DNA from: Psychroflexus aestuariivivens
Lineage (GTDB): Bacteria > Bacteroidota > Bacteroidia > Flavobacteriales > Flavobacteriaceae
Assembly: GCF_004010055.1 (NCBI RefSeq)
Contig: NZ_RQVT01000034.1
Location: 1 to 64,000 of the forward strand
DNA: 64,000 nucleotides
Reading direction: 5' to 3'
Below are positions 1 to 8,676 of the stretch, piece by piece. The first letter of the stretch is position 1, and every line of letters starts with the position of its first letter. Both the position numbers and the translations under genes were made by a program. The notes beneath the pieces were generated by a model, which was given only the letters and a program-made list of their open reading frames with translations, was not told the DNA's origin and did no database searches.

Positions 1-888
1 CTTAAAAGTTTCAGTGGCTAATTCACTCTTCACTTTCACAAAATACACGCCTTGATTCAAATTATCTAAATTAATGCTGTTTTTGATGTTTGTAAAGGAT
101 TTCACCAACTGACCTTTCATATTGAAAATTTGAACTTCGTCTAAATTGATTTGTTTCGGATTCTCAAAATTCAACTCACTTTGCACTGGATTGGGATATA
201 CAGAGATTGAGTTTAAATTTTGGAAATCCTCAGTATTTAGGTTGCAATTTGAAGTAAAACTATAGTTTGTATAAAAATCTTCGTGATATATCGACCAGGT
301 ATTGTAAGGTGCTTCGTTATTGCTTGCCGCTTCAGGGTCAGACACTTGAATGCAAAAATTATGTTCTAAATCGTAATCAATAAATAAATTTAATGTCAAA
401 TTTTCATAATTATAACTCGAATTATCTAATGTAATCGAATTGATATAAACATTTCCTAAGTCAACATATTCTAAATGTTCCAAATTACTTAAATCTAAAC
501 TTTCAATGTAAATAAAAGGACCTACATCTACAGATTGGTTATTCAAGTAAATTTCCCTCAGATTCAAATTTGAATTGAGAATGTCTTCATTTTCTCCAGA
601 TACCCAATAAATTGGTTGTCCATATAAATTTAAGATTTCGAGTGCTGTAAAACCTGAAATACCCGTGATGTCTAAATCGTTCGAACTATAAACTTGGGTT
701 GAAAGATCTAACTCTGTTATTGTTTCAATATCAGCGGTGAGAACTTGCCCGTTGACGGTGCCGTCGCTATCGATCCCTAGGTCGATTAATGCTTGTTCAA
801 AACCCTCATCGGGGATATTTGTAGTTTGGGAATAGCCAAAATGCAAACACATTAGACATAAACAAAAAGGAAGTAAAGTTGTTTTCAT
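1..888 (-). CDS. T9SS type A sorting domain protein with LRR-like repeats (3' end cut by window)
   Basis: Reading frame open from ATG at 888 to base 1 (296 codons), so the last residues lie outside the window. Residues 1-20 form a signal peptide ending near YSQ. The start of the mature protein (IPDEGFEQALIDLGIDS, then a VNGQVLTADI segment) is the usual opening of flavobacterial secreted leucine-rich-repeat-like proteins, and residues about 55-150 carry short L/N-rich repeats. From about residue 225 a Por-type sorting domain follows (SVYPNPVQSELNFE, later LNQGVYFVKV), which directs export through the type IX system and attachment at the outer membrane. Probably a surface-exposed binding protein; its ligand is unknown. 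The family call is firm, the role is inferred. Confidence 0.85.
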   Translation of the reverse strand, partial: MKTTLLPFCLCLMCLHFGYSQTTNIPDEGFEQALIDLGIDSDGTVNGQVLTADIETITELDLSTQVYSSNDLDITGISGFTALEILNLYGQPIYWVSGENEDILNSNLNLREIYLNNQSVDVGPFIYIESLDLSNLEHLEYVDLGNVYINSITLDNSSYNYENLTLNLFIDYDLEHNFCIQVSDPEAASNNEAPYNTWSIYHEDFYTNYSFTSNCNLNTEDFQNLNSISVYPNPVQSELNFENPKQINLDEVQIFNMKGQLVKSFTNIKNSINLDNLNQGVYFVKVKSELATETFK

Positions 889-978
889 TGGTTTTGGTTT
901 TATTACCTTATAAAGTTAATTAAAATATTTAAAAATAAAGGAATTAATAACAAAATGTATATCCAACCATGTGTTAAA

Positions 979-1012
979 TAAAAAACCCTCTAAAACATTG
1001 CTTTAAAGGGTT
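979..1012 (-). terminator. Rho-independent terminator of the LysM gene
   Basis: Read on the minus strand, AACCCTTTAAA and TTTAGAGGGTT pair (one mismatch) around a 7-base loop and are followed by a T run. It lies 26 bases after the stop of the LysM protein gene. Confidence 0.75.
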
Positions 1013-1037
1013 GATTGAATTATTTCTGTAAGATTTT

Positions 1038-2966
1038 TTATTCAGCAGCAGCTTTCAAAATACTTTCTAAATCGATTAGTGCTGTGTCGAGATTTTTCAA
1101 ATATTGTATTAAATAAATAGCATCATTGCTATAACCAATACTAAATTCATTTTGGGTATAATGAAATTTATTTTCAAAATACTCTGTGTATCCATTAAAT
1201 ATTGTGGATTCGTATAAATTTTCTGAAGAAGCCAATCTTAAAAGTAAATCATACATCACATCAAAACCACGAATCACATATCGGTTTGGGTAATAACCAT
1301 GTTCATTTTTATAGTTGGTACTGAAATTACCTTCGTCGATATCTAAATAAAATTTGGACACTGATGGAAAGGTGAAATTCAAATCACTTAAATAATAATT
1401 GGAAATTTCATCTTCATAAAAACTGCTACGATTTGAAGTGAACAATCGCACTTTATAATCATCACGTTGAAAAGATTTTAAGAAAGAGACTGCAGACTCA
1501 GCAATACCAAGACTTTCAGTTTCTAAAATAAACCAATTGGTTTTGTCTTTCACCAAGTGCGGTTTCAGGTCAGATTTTTGTAAATATTCTCCATCTTCCT
1601 GCTCAACAAATTTGGCATCTGGAAAAGTATAGGCATATTTACGCTCAATATTTTGAGACAAACTGTCTGCCAAGACAATTAGATTGACAGAATCTTTAGT
1701 TGAATTGATATAGGAAATCAATGCTTCCTGCATTGCCGACGGTTCTGGTAAAGTTTTGAAAAGGTTATAAAATTCAAAATCAGGATTGACCAAAGGCGTG
1801 ATGACTGGGATACTATCTTTTAGTAAAGCTGAAGATACGATTTTAAGATTTTCATCTAGCAAAGGACCGACGACAGCATCATAGTTACTAAAGTCATGTT
1901 CTATAATTTTTTGGACACGATTTGGGTTTCGCTTGGTGTCGAACACTTTCAAATTGACGTTTATATTTTTAGCCCTTGCAGAATCTATTGCCATTTGTAC
2001 ACCTTCATAAAAGTCTAAAGATATTTGAAGCAATTTATCCTTTTTAATAAGTTTTTCAGGATTTATGGTATCATTCCGAAATTTATCCATTGAGAATGGT
2101 AACATCAAGCCAATGGTTTTAGTGCTAAAATATTGTAATTCTTCTTCTAGATTGAGTTTTTTATATTCTGTTTTTGAAGCATCTTCAAACTGTGGAATTT
2201 TAATTACTAAACCATCACTAACTCCTTCGTTTTTAAGAGATGGATTCACCTCAAACAATTCTTCTTTAGTTACTTCATACTCATCCAAAATTGATTTTAA
2301 AGAACTTGAAGATTTCAATTCCAAAAACTTATAATCTTTATTTTTAGCTTTTGGTAATTCTTTTTGAGCATAACTTTTTCTTTGAATTTTCAAAAACTGT
2401 CCAGGCTGAATTTCTTCTTCTTCAATACCAGGATTCAGGTTTTCCAACTCGCTGATGCTGAGTCCGTATTTTTTAGAAATTCCGTATTTAGTTTCTTTCG
2501 GCAAAACCAAATGCATCAAAGTGCTGAATTGAGAATTTTTTACACTTTGGTTAAAGTCCAAATCCTCATTATCAACTTTATAGACGGGAATGCGCAGAAC
2601 ATCATTCATATTGAGTTCACGGTCTGCCAAATACGGATTGTACTTGACCAAGTCTTTCACTTTAAGGTTGTATTTTCTAGAAATACTATAAAGTGTTTCT
2701 TTGGGACTGACTTCATAAGCCCGCAATTCCAAAGATGGGCTGAATTCAAAATTCTGGTTTTGAGGCACTAATACATTTTGGCTCTCAATCTCGTTGAAAT
2801 CATCAATATTTGGATTTAACTTTTTTAGAGTTAATACTGATGTATTGTATTGTCTAGCTAAAGATTTCAGACTTTCATTCTTTTCGACTTTATGACTAAT
2901 AAATTCTTGGGCATTTAGATTGCCAAAAAGCATCAAATTGAAAACAAATATTAAAAGATATTTCAT
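1038..2966 (-). CDS. LysM repeat protein with periplasmic ligand-binding-like domain
   Basis: About 642 residues. The ATG at 2966 is preferred over one 12 bases upstream because the latter lies inside guaA, whereas MKYLLIFVFNLMLFGNLNAQ is a clean signal peptide beginning just after the guaA stop. Four LysM-like modules follow at about residues 23-70, 80-130, 150-200 and 210-260 (pattern ES/ETLxxISRKYNLxxxxLxxxNP), predicting peptidoglycan binding. From about residue 285 (IGLMLPFSMDKF) to the end the protein resembles type 1 periplasmic receptor-ligand-binding (amino-acid ABC substrate-binding) folds, as in bacterial LpoA-like proteins. Role: probably cell-wall associated, possibly a regulator of peptidoglycan synthesis; no ligand can be named. 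It sits directly behind guaA with 2 intervening bases and is likely co-transcribed. Confidence 0.8.
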   Translation of the reverse strand: MKYLLIFVFNLMLFGNLNAQEFISHKVEKNESLKSLARQYNTSVLTLKKLNPNIDDFNEIESQNVLVPQNQNFEFSPSLELRAYEVSPKETLYSISRKYNLKVKDLVKYNPYLADRELNMNDVLRIPVYKVDNEDLDFNQSVKNSQFSTLMHLVLPKETKYGISKKYGLSISELENLNPGIEEEEIQPGQFLKIQRKSYAQKELPKAKNKDYKFLELKSSSSLKSILDEYEVTKEELFEVNPSLKNEGVSDGLVIKIPQFEDASKTEYKKLNLEEELQYFSTKTIGLMLPFSMDKFRNDTINPEKLIKKDKLLQISLDFYEGVQMAIDSARAKNINVNLKVFDTKRNPNRVQKIIEHDFSNYDAVVGPLLDENLKIVSSALLKDSIPVITPLVNPDFEFYNLFKTLPEPSAMQEALISYINSTKDSVNLIVLADSLSQNIERKYAYTFPDAKFVEQEDGEYLQKSDLKPHLVKDKTNWFILETESLGIAESAVSFLKSFQRDDYKVRLFTSNRSSFYEDEISNYYLSDLNFTFPSVSKFYLDIDEGNFSTNYKNEHGYYPNRYVIRGFDVMYDLLLRLASSENLYESTIFNGYTEYFENKFHYTQNEFSIGYSNDAIYLIQYLKNLDTALIDLESILKAAAE

Positions 2967-2968
2967 AA

Positions 2969-4498
2969 TTATTCCCATTCTATAGTTGCCGGTGGTTTTG
3001 AACTGATATCGTACACTACTCTATTCACACCTTTCACTCTATTTATTATTGTATTTGATACTTTTTGAAGAAATTTGTAGGGCAAATCTACCCAGTCTGC
3101 CGTCATTCCGTCTGTAGATTCTACAGCACGAAGCGCCACAACTTTCTCGTAAGTTCGTTCGTCGCCCATCACGCCAACAGAATCTACCGGAAGCAAAATA
3201 GCACCAGCTTGCCAAACGCGATCGTAAAGTTCCCATTCTCTCAAAGCATCGATAAAAATAGCATCGACCTCTTGCAATATACTAACTTTTTCTCTGTTGA
3301 CCTCGCCTAAAATGCGAATGGCCAATCCAGGACCAGGAAACGGATGTCGACCTAGTAATTTAGAATCGATGCCAAGTTCTGCGCCTACTCGCCTCACTTC
3401 ATCTTTAAAAAGCATTCGCAAAGGCTCCACTACTTTCAGTTTCATAAAATCTGGTAAACCGCCCACGTTGTGATGTGATTTTATTGTTGCTGATGGCCCG
3501 TTGACAGAAATCGATTCGATTACGTCTGGATAAATCGTGCCCTGCGCCAAAAATGTGGCATCTTCAACTTGAGAAGCTTCATCGTCGAAAACTTCTATAA
3601 ACGCATTGCCGATAGCTTTTCTTTTTTGCTCCGGATCAGTAATACCGTGAAGTGCAGACATAAATCTATCTGTAGCATCTACACCTTTCACATTCAGACC
3701 CATATCTTTATATTGATGCAAAACCGCTTCAAATTCATTTTTACGCAACAAACCATTATTCACAAAAATGCAATGTAAATTCTTGCCGATGGCTTGGTGT
3801 AATAAAGTTGCTGCAACGGTAGAATCTACGCCACCACTCAAACCTAAAATTACTTTTGAATTGCCAACTGTGGTTTTCAACTCGTCCACCGTCATATCTA
3901 CAAATGCAGATGGCGTCCAGCTTTGCGGAACTTCAGCAATTTTGACTAGGAAGTTTTCTAAGATTTGTTTTCCGTCTGTAGAATGGTAAACTTCTGGGTG
4001 AAATTGAATGCCATAAGTCGGTTCGCCTTCAATTCGATAAGCCGCATTGAGCACATCATTTGTACTAGCGATTCTTACTGCATTATTCGGTAAGCTTTTG
4101 ATGCTGTCACTATGTGACATCCATACTTGAGATTGTTCCAAAACCTCATCGAACAACAACTCCTGATCTTTGATAAAAGACAAATTGGCGCGTCCAAATT
4201 CTCTGGTGTTTGAACCTGCCACTTCTCCGCCAAAATGTTGCGCCATGTATTGCGCACCAAAACAAACGCCCAATAAAGGAAGTTTACCTTTGATTTGGCT
4301 GAGATCTGGTTTTGGCGCTTCTGGATGTCTAACAGAAAATGGACTACCAGATAAAATAACAGCTTTAAAAAGGCTGATGTCGTCTGGTAATTTGTTAAAA
4401 GGGTGAATTTCGCAGTAGATGTTCAATTCTCTCACACGTCTAGCTATCAGCTGTGTGTATTGCGATCCAAAGTCGAGTATGAGTACGTTTTTTTGCAT
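2969..4498 (-). CDS. guaA: GMP synthase (glutamine-hydrolysing)
   Basis: Converts XMP to GMP with ATP and glutamine. 509 residues, normal length, with the start at [16 protein letters not shown]; a further in-frame ATG at 4543 would add 15 hydrophobic residues not seen in the family. N-terminal class I glutamine amidotransferase with nucleophile C79 (GVCFGAQ) and partners H167 and E169 (QFHPEV); ATP pyrophosphatase P-loop SGGVDS at 221-226; C-terminal dimerisation domain ending KPPATIEWE. Followed at 2 bases by the LysM gene. Upstream lie a candidate TAnnTTTG element and an inverted repeat. Confidence 0.98.
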   Translation of the reverse strand: MQKNVLILDFGSQYTQLIARRVRELNIYCEIHPFNKLPDDISLFKAVILSGSPFSVRHPEAPKPDLSQIKGKLPLLGVCFGAQYMAQHFGGEVAGSNTREFGRANLSFIKDQELLFDEVLEQSQVWMSHSDSIKSLPNNAVRIASTNDVLNAAYRIEGEPTYGIQFHPEVYHSTDGKQILENFLVKIAEVPQSWTPSAFVDMTVDELKTTVGNSKVILGLSGGVDSTVAATLLHQAIGKNLHCIFVNNGLLRKNEFEAVLHQYKDMGLNVKGVDATDRFMSALHGITDPEQKRKAIGNAFIEVFDDEASQVEDATFLAQGTIYPDVIESISVNGPSATIKSHHNVGGLPDFMKLKVVEPLRMLFKDEVRRVGAELGIDSKLLGRHPFPGPGLAIRILGEVNREKVSILQEVDAIFIDALREWELYDRVWQAGAILLPVDSVGVMGDERTYEKVVALRAVESTDGMTADWVDLPYKFLQKVSNTIINRVKGVNRVVYDISSKPPATIEWE

Positions 4499-4501
4499 AA
4501 G

Positions 4502-4551
4502 CAAAAGTAAAAATTTGCAGATTAATGGGAAGTGAATCTGCATTTTTTTTT
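4502..4551. promoter_or_regulatory. guaA upstream region: candidate -7 element and inverted repeat
   Basis: On the minus strand TACTTTTG (4509-4502) matches the Bacteroidota -7 consensus but lies only 3 bases before the guaA ATG, which would give a nearly leaderless mRNA. Next to it TGCAGATT (4516-4523) and AATCTGCA (4535-4542) form a perfect 8-bp inverted repeat with an 11-base loop. It is followed on the plus strand by nine T (terminator-like for plus-strand transcription) and on the minus strand by AATTTTTA. No plus-strand gene ends here, so it may instead act in the guaA leader. Which reading is right cannot be settled from sequence. Confidence 0.35.
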
Positions 4552-4671
4552 AGTTGACTTTTATTTTAGTAAAATTGCTATTCTAGGACTGACTTATGAA
4601 TTTAAAAAAATTCGTTTTTTTCGCTTTTCGTCGCTTTTTTCGCTTTTTGACCTGTTTTGTTTTGATACATT

Positions 4672-4716
4672 AGCTATACTTGAGCTATGCTTAAACTACG
4701 GAGAAGCTATACTTGA
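4672..4716. repeat. Short direct repeats in a non-coding stretch
   Basis: The 332 bases between guaA and the next gene hold no credible gene. They contain three CGCTTTT runs (about 4622-4648) and two perfect copies of AGCTATACTTGA (4672-4683 and 4705-4716) with a partial AGCTATGCTT between them (4683-4692). No function can be assigned. Confidence 0.4.
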
Positions 4717-4830
4717 AGCTTGAGACAAATAAAAAGGCTTTTCGATTTAATTTACTTCATCGATATTGACGTAAATGATTTGATTTTTTTTAATAAGTCA
4801 ATTAAAATAGTAAAATACTTATCTAATTAT

Positions 4831-5457
4831 TTAATTTGATTTATCGAAATTTAATATAGTTTCAGTTACTCTTAATACATATGTTGAGCCAAATTCACCA
4901 AAATAACTGATGTAATATCCATTTTTTGAAATTACAACGAAACTATAACACGGATAATGGTATTCAAAAAATAATTTTTCAACGATGCCTTCAGGGTCTT
5001 TGACCCAATCTACACTGCCTTCATATTTATCCAAGCCTTTCTTGTCTTTGTAAATATGGATGGGTTTTATTCCAGCTAAAATATTCATATTCTCTATAAA
5101 ACGTTCATTTTTTTTTCTAATTTTTTCTTTAGTTGCAGAACCAGTACTGTTACAGCGATCTTTCCCTGGATAATAGATAATCGCTATTGGTTTATTAGGA
5201 TCAATTTCACGTTCTGTAGCCTTTGATAATAAAGCTTCTAATTTTGGTTTATTGGTTAGTTTACCACGTTTTTCTCGTAATGTAAGCTTTCTATGGTGTG
5301 TAGAATCTCCAGGAATGTCAAGTAAGGCATTCGTCGAACGGATTTCTTCGAACTTGGCTTTACTTATTTCTACATTGTTTTCATTGAAATATCTGATCTT
5401 TGGAGAACAACACAAAAATAGAAAGCCTAATAATATAAAAACAATACTTTTTTTCAT
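4831..5457 (-). CDS. Hypothetical lipoprotein, copy 1 of a duplicated pair
   Basis: 208 residues. The N-terminus ends in the lipobox LFLCC, so this is a predicted lipoprotein. No family recognised. It is a clear paralogue of the 221-residue protein at 6263-6928: the first 37 residues are almost identical (CCSP, then RYFNENNVEISKAKFEE) and the C-terminal half shares HYPCxSFVVxSKxGYYISYFGEF. The middle is rich in charged residues and carries a shared IxxYPGxDxCNxxG segment with conserved cysteine. The two copies flank a toxin-antitoxin pair. Downstream there is only AT-rich non-coding DNA. Confidence 0.7.
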   Translation of the reverse strand: MKKSIVFILLGFLFLCCSPKIRYFNENNVEISKAKFEEIRSTNALLDIPGDSTHHRKLTLREKRGKLTNKPKLEALLSKATEREIDPNKPIAIIYYPGKDRCNSTGSATKEKIRKKNERFIENMNILAGIKPIHIYKDKKGLDKYEGSVDWVKDPEGIVEKLFFEYHYPCYSFVVISKNGYYISYFGEFGSTYVLRVTETILNFDKSN

Positions 5458-5474
5458 AAGTTTAAAAATTGAGT

Positions 5475-5606
5475 GTCAACTGTCCCGCTATTGGTTCGTT
5501 ACGAGAAAATTAGCTATTATTTTTCAATTCATGTTTTAACTTTCAGAAAATCCTGAAGCTCCAATTTCAACCGGAACTCCACAATGAGCGATATGCAGTG
5601 ATGGCA
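5475..5606. repeat. Cassette-tail-like element, degenerate copy (132 bp)
   Basis: Starts GTCAACTGTCCCGCTATTGG and ends with an AATGAGCGATATGCAGTGATGGCA-like stretch (5583-5606). Both ends resemble those of the 130-bp element at 43920-44049 (GTTAACGGTTTTGGCTATGG at the left, AATGA.CTATAGCCGTTGTTGGCA-like at the right), and the inner GGAA.TC block next to the right end is also shared. It begins 7 bases after the stop of the toxin gene. Internal pairing is weaker than in the other copy (CTTTCAG/CTGAAG). Confidence 0.45.
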
Positions 5607-5613
5607 ACTGGCT

Positions 5614-5931
5614 TTATTTCGTTCTATTTATCTTTTCAGGTTGTTGATGGGTTTCAAAAATATCCATTATTTCAACTCTGTTTTGTTCAGAATTTATCCA
5701 ATAAAGTATTTTGTAAGTTTGATGAAGTAAATATCTAAATTCAATTTCTCTTTCAAACAACATTGGCTCTATTTGTCCAATCTCAGGCTGATTTATTAAT
5801 CTTAATGTTGATTGAACTATTTTTTTATTTTCATTTTTTGCAACTCTCAAACTTGCATTTTCTTTTAAATGTTTAAAAATCTTTTTCAACTCAGTCTTAG
5901 CGAAGTCTGTCCAATAGATTTTTAATTCCAT
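5614..5931 (-). CDS. RelE/ParE superfamily toxin
   Basis: 105 residues, typical toxin size. Residues 1-20 (IYWTDFAKTELKKIFKHL) match the opening of the RelE/ParE fold, and EIEFRYLLHQTYKILYWI is the characteristic central strand pair with the Arg and Tyr seen in the family. Members are either mRNA interferases or gyrase poisons; the sequence does not decide which. The ATG overlaps the end of the preceding antitoxin gene by 10 bases, the standard arrangement for translational coupling. Sits between two paralogous lipoprotein genes. Confidence 0.85.
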   Translation of the reverse strand: MELKIYWTDFAKTELKKIFKHLKENASLRVAKNENKKIVQSTLRLINQPEIGQIEPMLFEREIEFRYLLHQTYKILYWINSEQNRVEIMDIFETHQQPEKINRTK

Positions 5932-6170
5932 TTGTCAATTTCTGCAAGTAAATGATTTGCTTCTGTCAACTTCCCATTTTTTGAATCTTGAAGCGACTTA
6001 TCAATTCTAGCGTTTAATTCAACAGAAGTCATTGGTTCAAGGTTTTCGAGTGAAGAGTGTTCCTTTTCTTTTTTTAATAACTTTTCAAATTTTGAAATGG
6101 CTTTTTCACTTTGAAGTTTAAAGAACTCCTGAACAAATTCGATTTTACGCTCTTCTATATTCATCATCAA
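5922..6170 (-). CDS. Antitoxin partner of the RelE/ParE toxin
   Basis: 82 residues, rich in Lys/Glu and predicted mostly helical. There are three consecutive ATG codons (6170, 6167, 6164), so the exact start is uncertain; MNIEERKIEFVQEFF would be the shortest form. It precedes and overlaps the toxin gene by 10 bases. No named antitoxin family is obvious; the repeated ExLLKKEKE and ARIDKSLxDxKNGKLT segments resemble short addiction-module antitoxins of Bacteroidota (the latter like the C-terminal toxin-wrapping region). Assigned mainly from size and context. Confidence 0.75.
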   Translation of the reverse strand: MMMNIEERKIEFVQEFFKLQSEKAISKFEKLLKKEKEHSSLENLEPMTSVELNARIDKSLQDSKNGKLTEANHLLAEIDKWN

Positions 6171-6179
6171 TTATTTCTC

Positions 6180-6187
6180 CAAATATA
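6180..6187 (-). promoter_or_regulatory. Candidate -7 element for the toxin-antitoxin operon
   Basis: TATATTTG on the minus strand fits the Bacteroidota TAnnTTTG consensus and lies 10 bases before the first ATG of the antitoxin, giving a very short leader. Confidence 0.4.
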
Positions 6188-6262
6188 CAAATTATAACTT
6201 TCAAATTTATTGTGTTTTCGTTTTCATAGCTTGTTACCAACTTATATTTAAAACAAAAAACA

Positions 6263-6928
6263 TTAATTTTCTATCGGGCTTTTATATGTTTCCAGATTAG
6301 TCAATTTACTTGAACTTTCTAATATTTGAGTTGCTTTCAAAACAGAAGCAAACCAAAATTCACCAAAATAACTGATATAATAACCATCTTTTGAAACTAC
6401 AACGAAGCTAGAACATGGATAATGGCGTTCAAAAAATAATCTTTCAATTGTACCCTCAGGGTCTTTTTTCCAATTAAGTAAGTCACCATATTTATCCAAA
6501 CCCTTATTGTCTTTATAGATATAAAACGGTTTTACTTCTGCTAATTTATATAAATCCTCTTTAAACTTATCGTGATGTATTTTCACCCTTTTCCTATAAG
6601 AACTTCCCCCACCACTATTGTTACAATAATCTTCACCAGGATAATACAAAATAACTATAGGTTTGTCGGAGTCAATTTCTCGTCCAGTTGCTTTAGATAA
6701 TAAAGCTTCAAATTTAGGCTTATTGGTTAGTTTCCCTAATTTTTCTCGAAAAATAAGTTTTTTATGATGTAAAGAATCTCCAGAGATTTTAACAAAGGAT
6801 TTGCCAGAAAGTTTTTCTTCGAACTTGGCTTTACTTATTTCTACATTGTTTTCATTGAAATATCTCATTTTTGGAGAACAACACAAAAATAGAAAGCCTA
6901 ATAATACGAGAACAATACTTTTTTTCAT
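6263..6928 (-). CDS. Hypothetical lipoprotein, copy 2 of a duplicated pair
   Basis: 221 residues, paralogue of the 4831-5457 product. Lipobox LFLCC near residue 17. DNA identity is highest over the first 130 bases of the gene and continues about 15 bases upstream of the ATG (atttttcatarGTTTAAAAA on the two copies), showing that the duplication included the start region. It diverges in the middle (a longer Gly/Ser insert GGGSS) and at the C-terminus. Function unknown. Being an older or faster-changing copy next to a toxin-antitoxin pair suggests an accessory locus. Confidence 0.7.
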   Translation of the reverse strand: MKKSIVLVLLGFLFLCCSPKMRYFNENNVEISKAKFEEKLSGKSFVKISGDSLHHKKLIFREKLGKLTNKPKFEALLSKATGREIDSDKPIVILYYPGEDYCNNSGGGSSYRKRVKIHHDKFKEDLYKLAEVKPFYIYKDNKGLDKYGDLLNWKKDPEGTIERLFFERHYPCSSFVVVSKDGYYISYFGEFWFASVLKATQILESSSKLTNLETYKSPIEN

Positions 6929-7087
6929 AGGTTTAAAAAGTTAGTGTTATCAAATATATATAAATCCAAGTAAAATATATGAGATACATTTCAATTATTT
7001 AACCTTCAATTCAATTTTTGAATCGAAAAAAGGATTTAATTTACAAAGCTTTAAGCACATGAACTTAAAGGCTTTATAAACCATAAA

Positions 7088-7630
7088 ATGAAAACATTAA
7101 ATAAGAGTTTTAAAATTTATTTGGCATTTTTAGTATTGTCAATAATCACTACTGCTTGTTGTGAAACAAATTACAAAATTATAGGCAGTGGCACTTTTAC
7201 AGCTTACAATATTGAAACCGATGAAACTTTTACAGAATCTTCAGGAACTATTACTGGCGAATTTATTTTAGAAGTCATTCTTGACACCAGAGTGGTCGGC
7301 TCAATTTTGAATTTAGACTTGATGACTTCAGCTTACGCGACAAGCTGTGGAGAATCTTTTGACAATGCTTTAGACTTTTCAACTTTAAAGCTTTATACCA
7401 ATAAATCATTCTTATTAGATGGGCAAGTTATTGAAGAAAATTCGAATCTAATTAATTTGGAAGATCTTAATTATATAGATAATTCTGCTGGGTTCACAAT
7501 TTATTTTGAAGATGCTTTCATAGAAAGATTGGAATTCTCTGAAGAGGTTTATGATTTCACTTTTGAAATCAAAACCTCTGATGGTTTGGAATTGGAAAAC
7601 AGCCTTCAGTTAAGTTTTGAAATTGAATGA
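7088..7630 (+). CDS. Hypothetical lipoprotein
   Basis: 180 residues. Signal peptide with lipobox TTACC at about residues 22-26 (C is the predicted lipidated residue). The mature part is acidic and beta-rich with alternating hydrophobic residues (GTFTAYNIETDETFTESSG), like small extracytoplasmic beta-sandwich or lipocalin-like proteins, but I do not recognise a family. A hairpin (AAAGCTTTAAG with CTTAAAGGCTTT, 7045-7075) lies just before the start. Stand-alone gene; about 237 bases of featureless AT-rich DNA follow. Confidence 0.65.
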   Translation: MKTLNKSFKIYLAFLVLSIITTACCETNYKIIGSGTFTAYNIETDETFTESSGTITGEFILEVILDTRVVGSILNLDLMTSAYATSCGESFDNALDFSTLKLYTNKSFLLDGQVIEENSNLINLEDLNYIDNSAGFTIYFEDAFIERLEFSEEVYDFTFEIKTSDGLELENSLQLSFEIE

Positions 7631-7867
7631 TCCATAAAAACAATTAATTTTTCAATCTGTAGTTTTTATCATGAAGAATTTATTTTCTAGATTTTTATAA
7701 GAAAGTTTAAAGTTTGATGAAAAAAACTTGCAATTTCTAAGTTGGTCTTAAATTTTATTAAGATATAATCACCTCTGTTAAACTCATTTTAAATTGTTTT
7801 TTGAACCCATTATTTTCATTGAATACTTTTAGATTTATGAAAATCACTAATAGAAAAACATATATTT

Positions 7868-8473
7868 ATGAAGTTTTTAAAAATAATTATACCGACTATT
7901 TTAGGCATATTACTAATAAGCTGCGGTTCAAGCGTAAAAACGGTGAGACCCAACAAAGCAGATTTAAGTAAGTACGACACTTACGCTTATCTACCAAATG
8001 CATCATTAGAGATGAAAAATCTACCAAATGAAAATGATTATCTCAACAGTTTCATGATTGAAACCATAAATGATGAAATGAAAGAATCTGGCTATACTTT
8101 AGATAGAGATAATCCAGATCTTTTAGTTCTTGTGAGTGTGTCTACAGATCTCGCTGTCAAAAGAAAAAATGAACCTGTATATGCAAGATTTCCCTACGGA
8201 AATGCAGTTGCCGCAACTCCAATAAGTCCTTTCTACCAATCTTTTTATTATAGAGGATGGCACAATTGGTATTATCCAGGAGGCGTTATTGGTTATACAA
8301 CCGACACGTATTCCTACGAAGAAGGTACAGTCGTTGTTGATTTAATTGACAGAAAAACCAAACAATCAGTTTGGAAAGGAAGAACCTCTGAACCTATTTT
8401 GAATCAAACTAAAACTGAAGCCGTGATTGACGCAATCAATGATATATTCAAAAATTATCCATTGAATGAATAG
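7868..8473 (+). CDS. DUF4136 family lipoprotein
   Basis: 201 residues with lipobox LISC at residues 17-20. The order of conserved pieces fits DUF4136: an early DLSKYDTYAYLP, then NDEMKESGYTLDRDNPDLLV, LVSVSTDL, an aromatic loop with repeated Tyr/Trp, and near the end GTVVVDLIDRKTKQSVWKG followed by an ILNQTKTEAVIDAINDIF helix. The family's role is unknown; members are envelope lipoproteins. A strong terminator follows, so the gene is probably monocistronic. Confidence 0.85.
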   Translation: MKFLKIIIPTILGILLISCGSSVKTVRPNKADLSKYDTYAYLPNASLEMKNLPNENDYLNSFMIETINDEMKESGYTLDRDNPDLLVLVSVSTDLAVKRKNEPVYARFPYGNAVAATPISPFYQSFYYRGWHNWYYPGGVIGYTTDTYSYEEGTVVVDLIDRKTKQSVWKGRTSEPILNQTKTEAVIDAINDIFKNYPLNE

Positions 8474-8512
8474 TAGATTTTAAATAAAATAAGTTTTAAA
8501 ATATTTTTTTAG

Positions 8513-8552
8513 AATCGGATTCGCTTCACCAAAGTGAATCCGATTTTTTTTT
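8513..8552 (+). terminator. Rho-independent terminator
   Basis: AATCGGATTC and GAATCCGATT pair perfectly (inner alternative TTCAC/GTGAA), followed by nine T. It lies 40 bases after the DUF4136 gene. Confidence 0.85.
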
Positions 8553-8676
8553 ATGATATTCTATTCAATACATTTAACATTCTCCATAAATCAGGTTATA
8601 GACAAAACATCTTGTTAAGACAACTCGTTTACCCCATATAAATCTTTAATTTTGAAATTTCAAAAAATCAAAAAGG

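Noticed and set aside
7045..7075. Terminator in front of the 7088 lipoprotein gene
   Set aside because: A bulged stem without T run (followed by ATAAACC); noted as a hairpin only.
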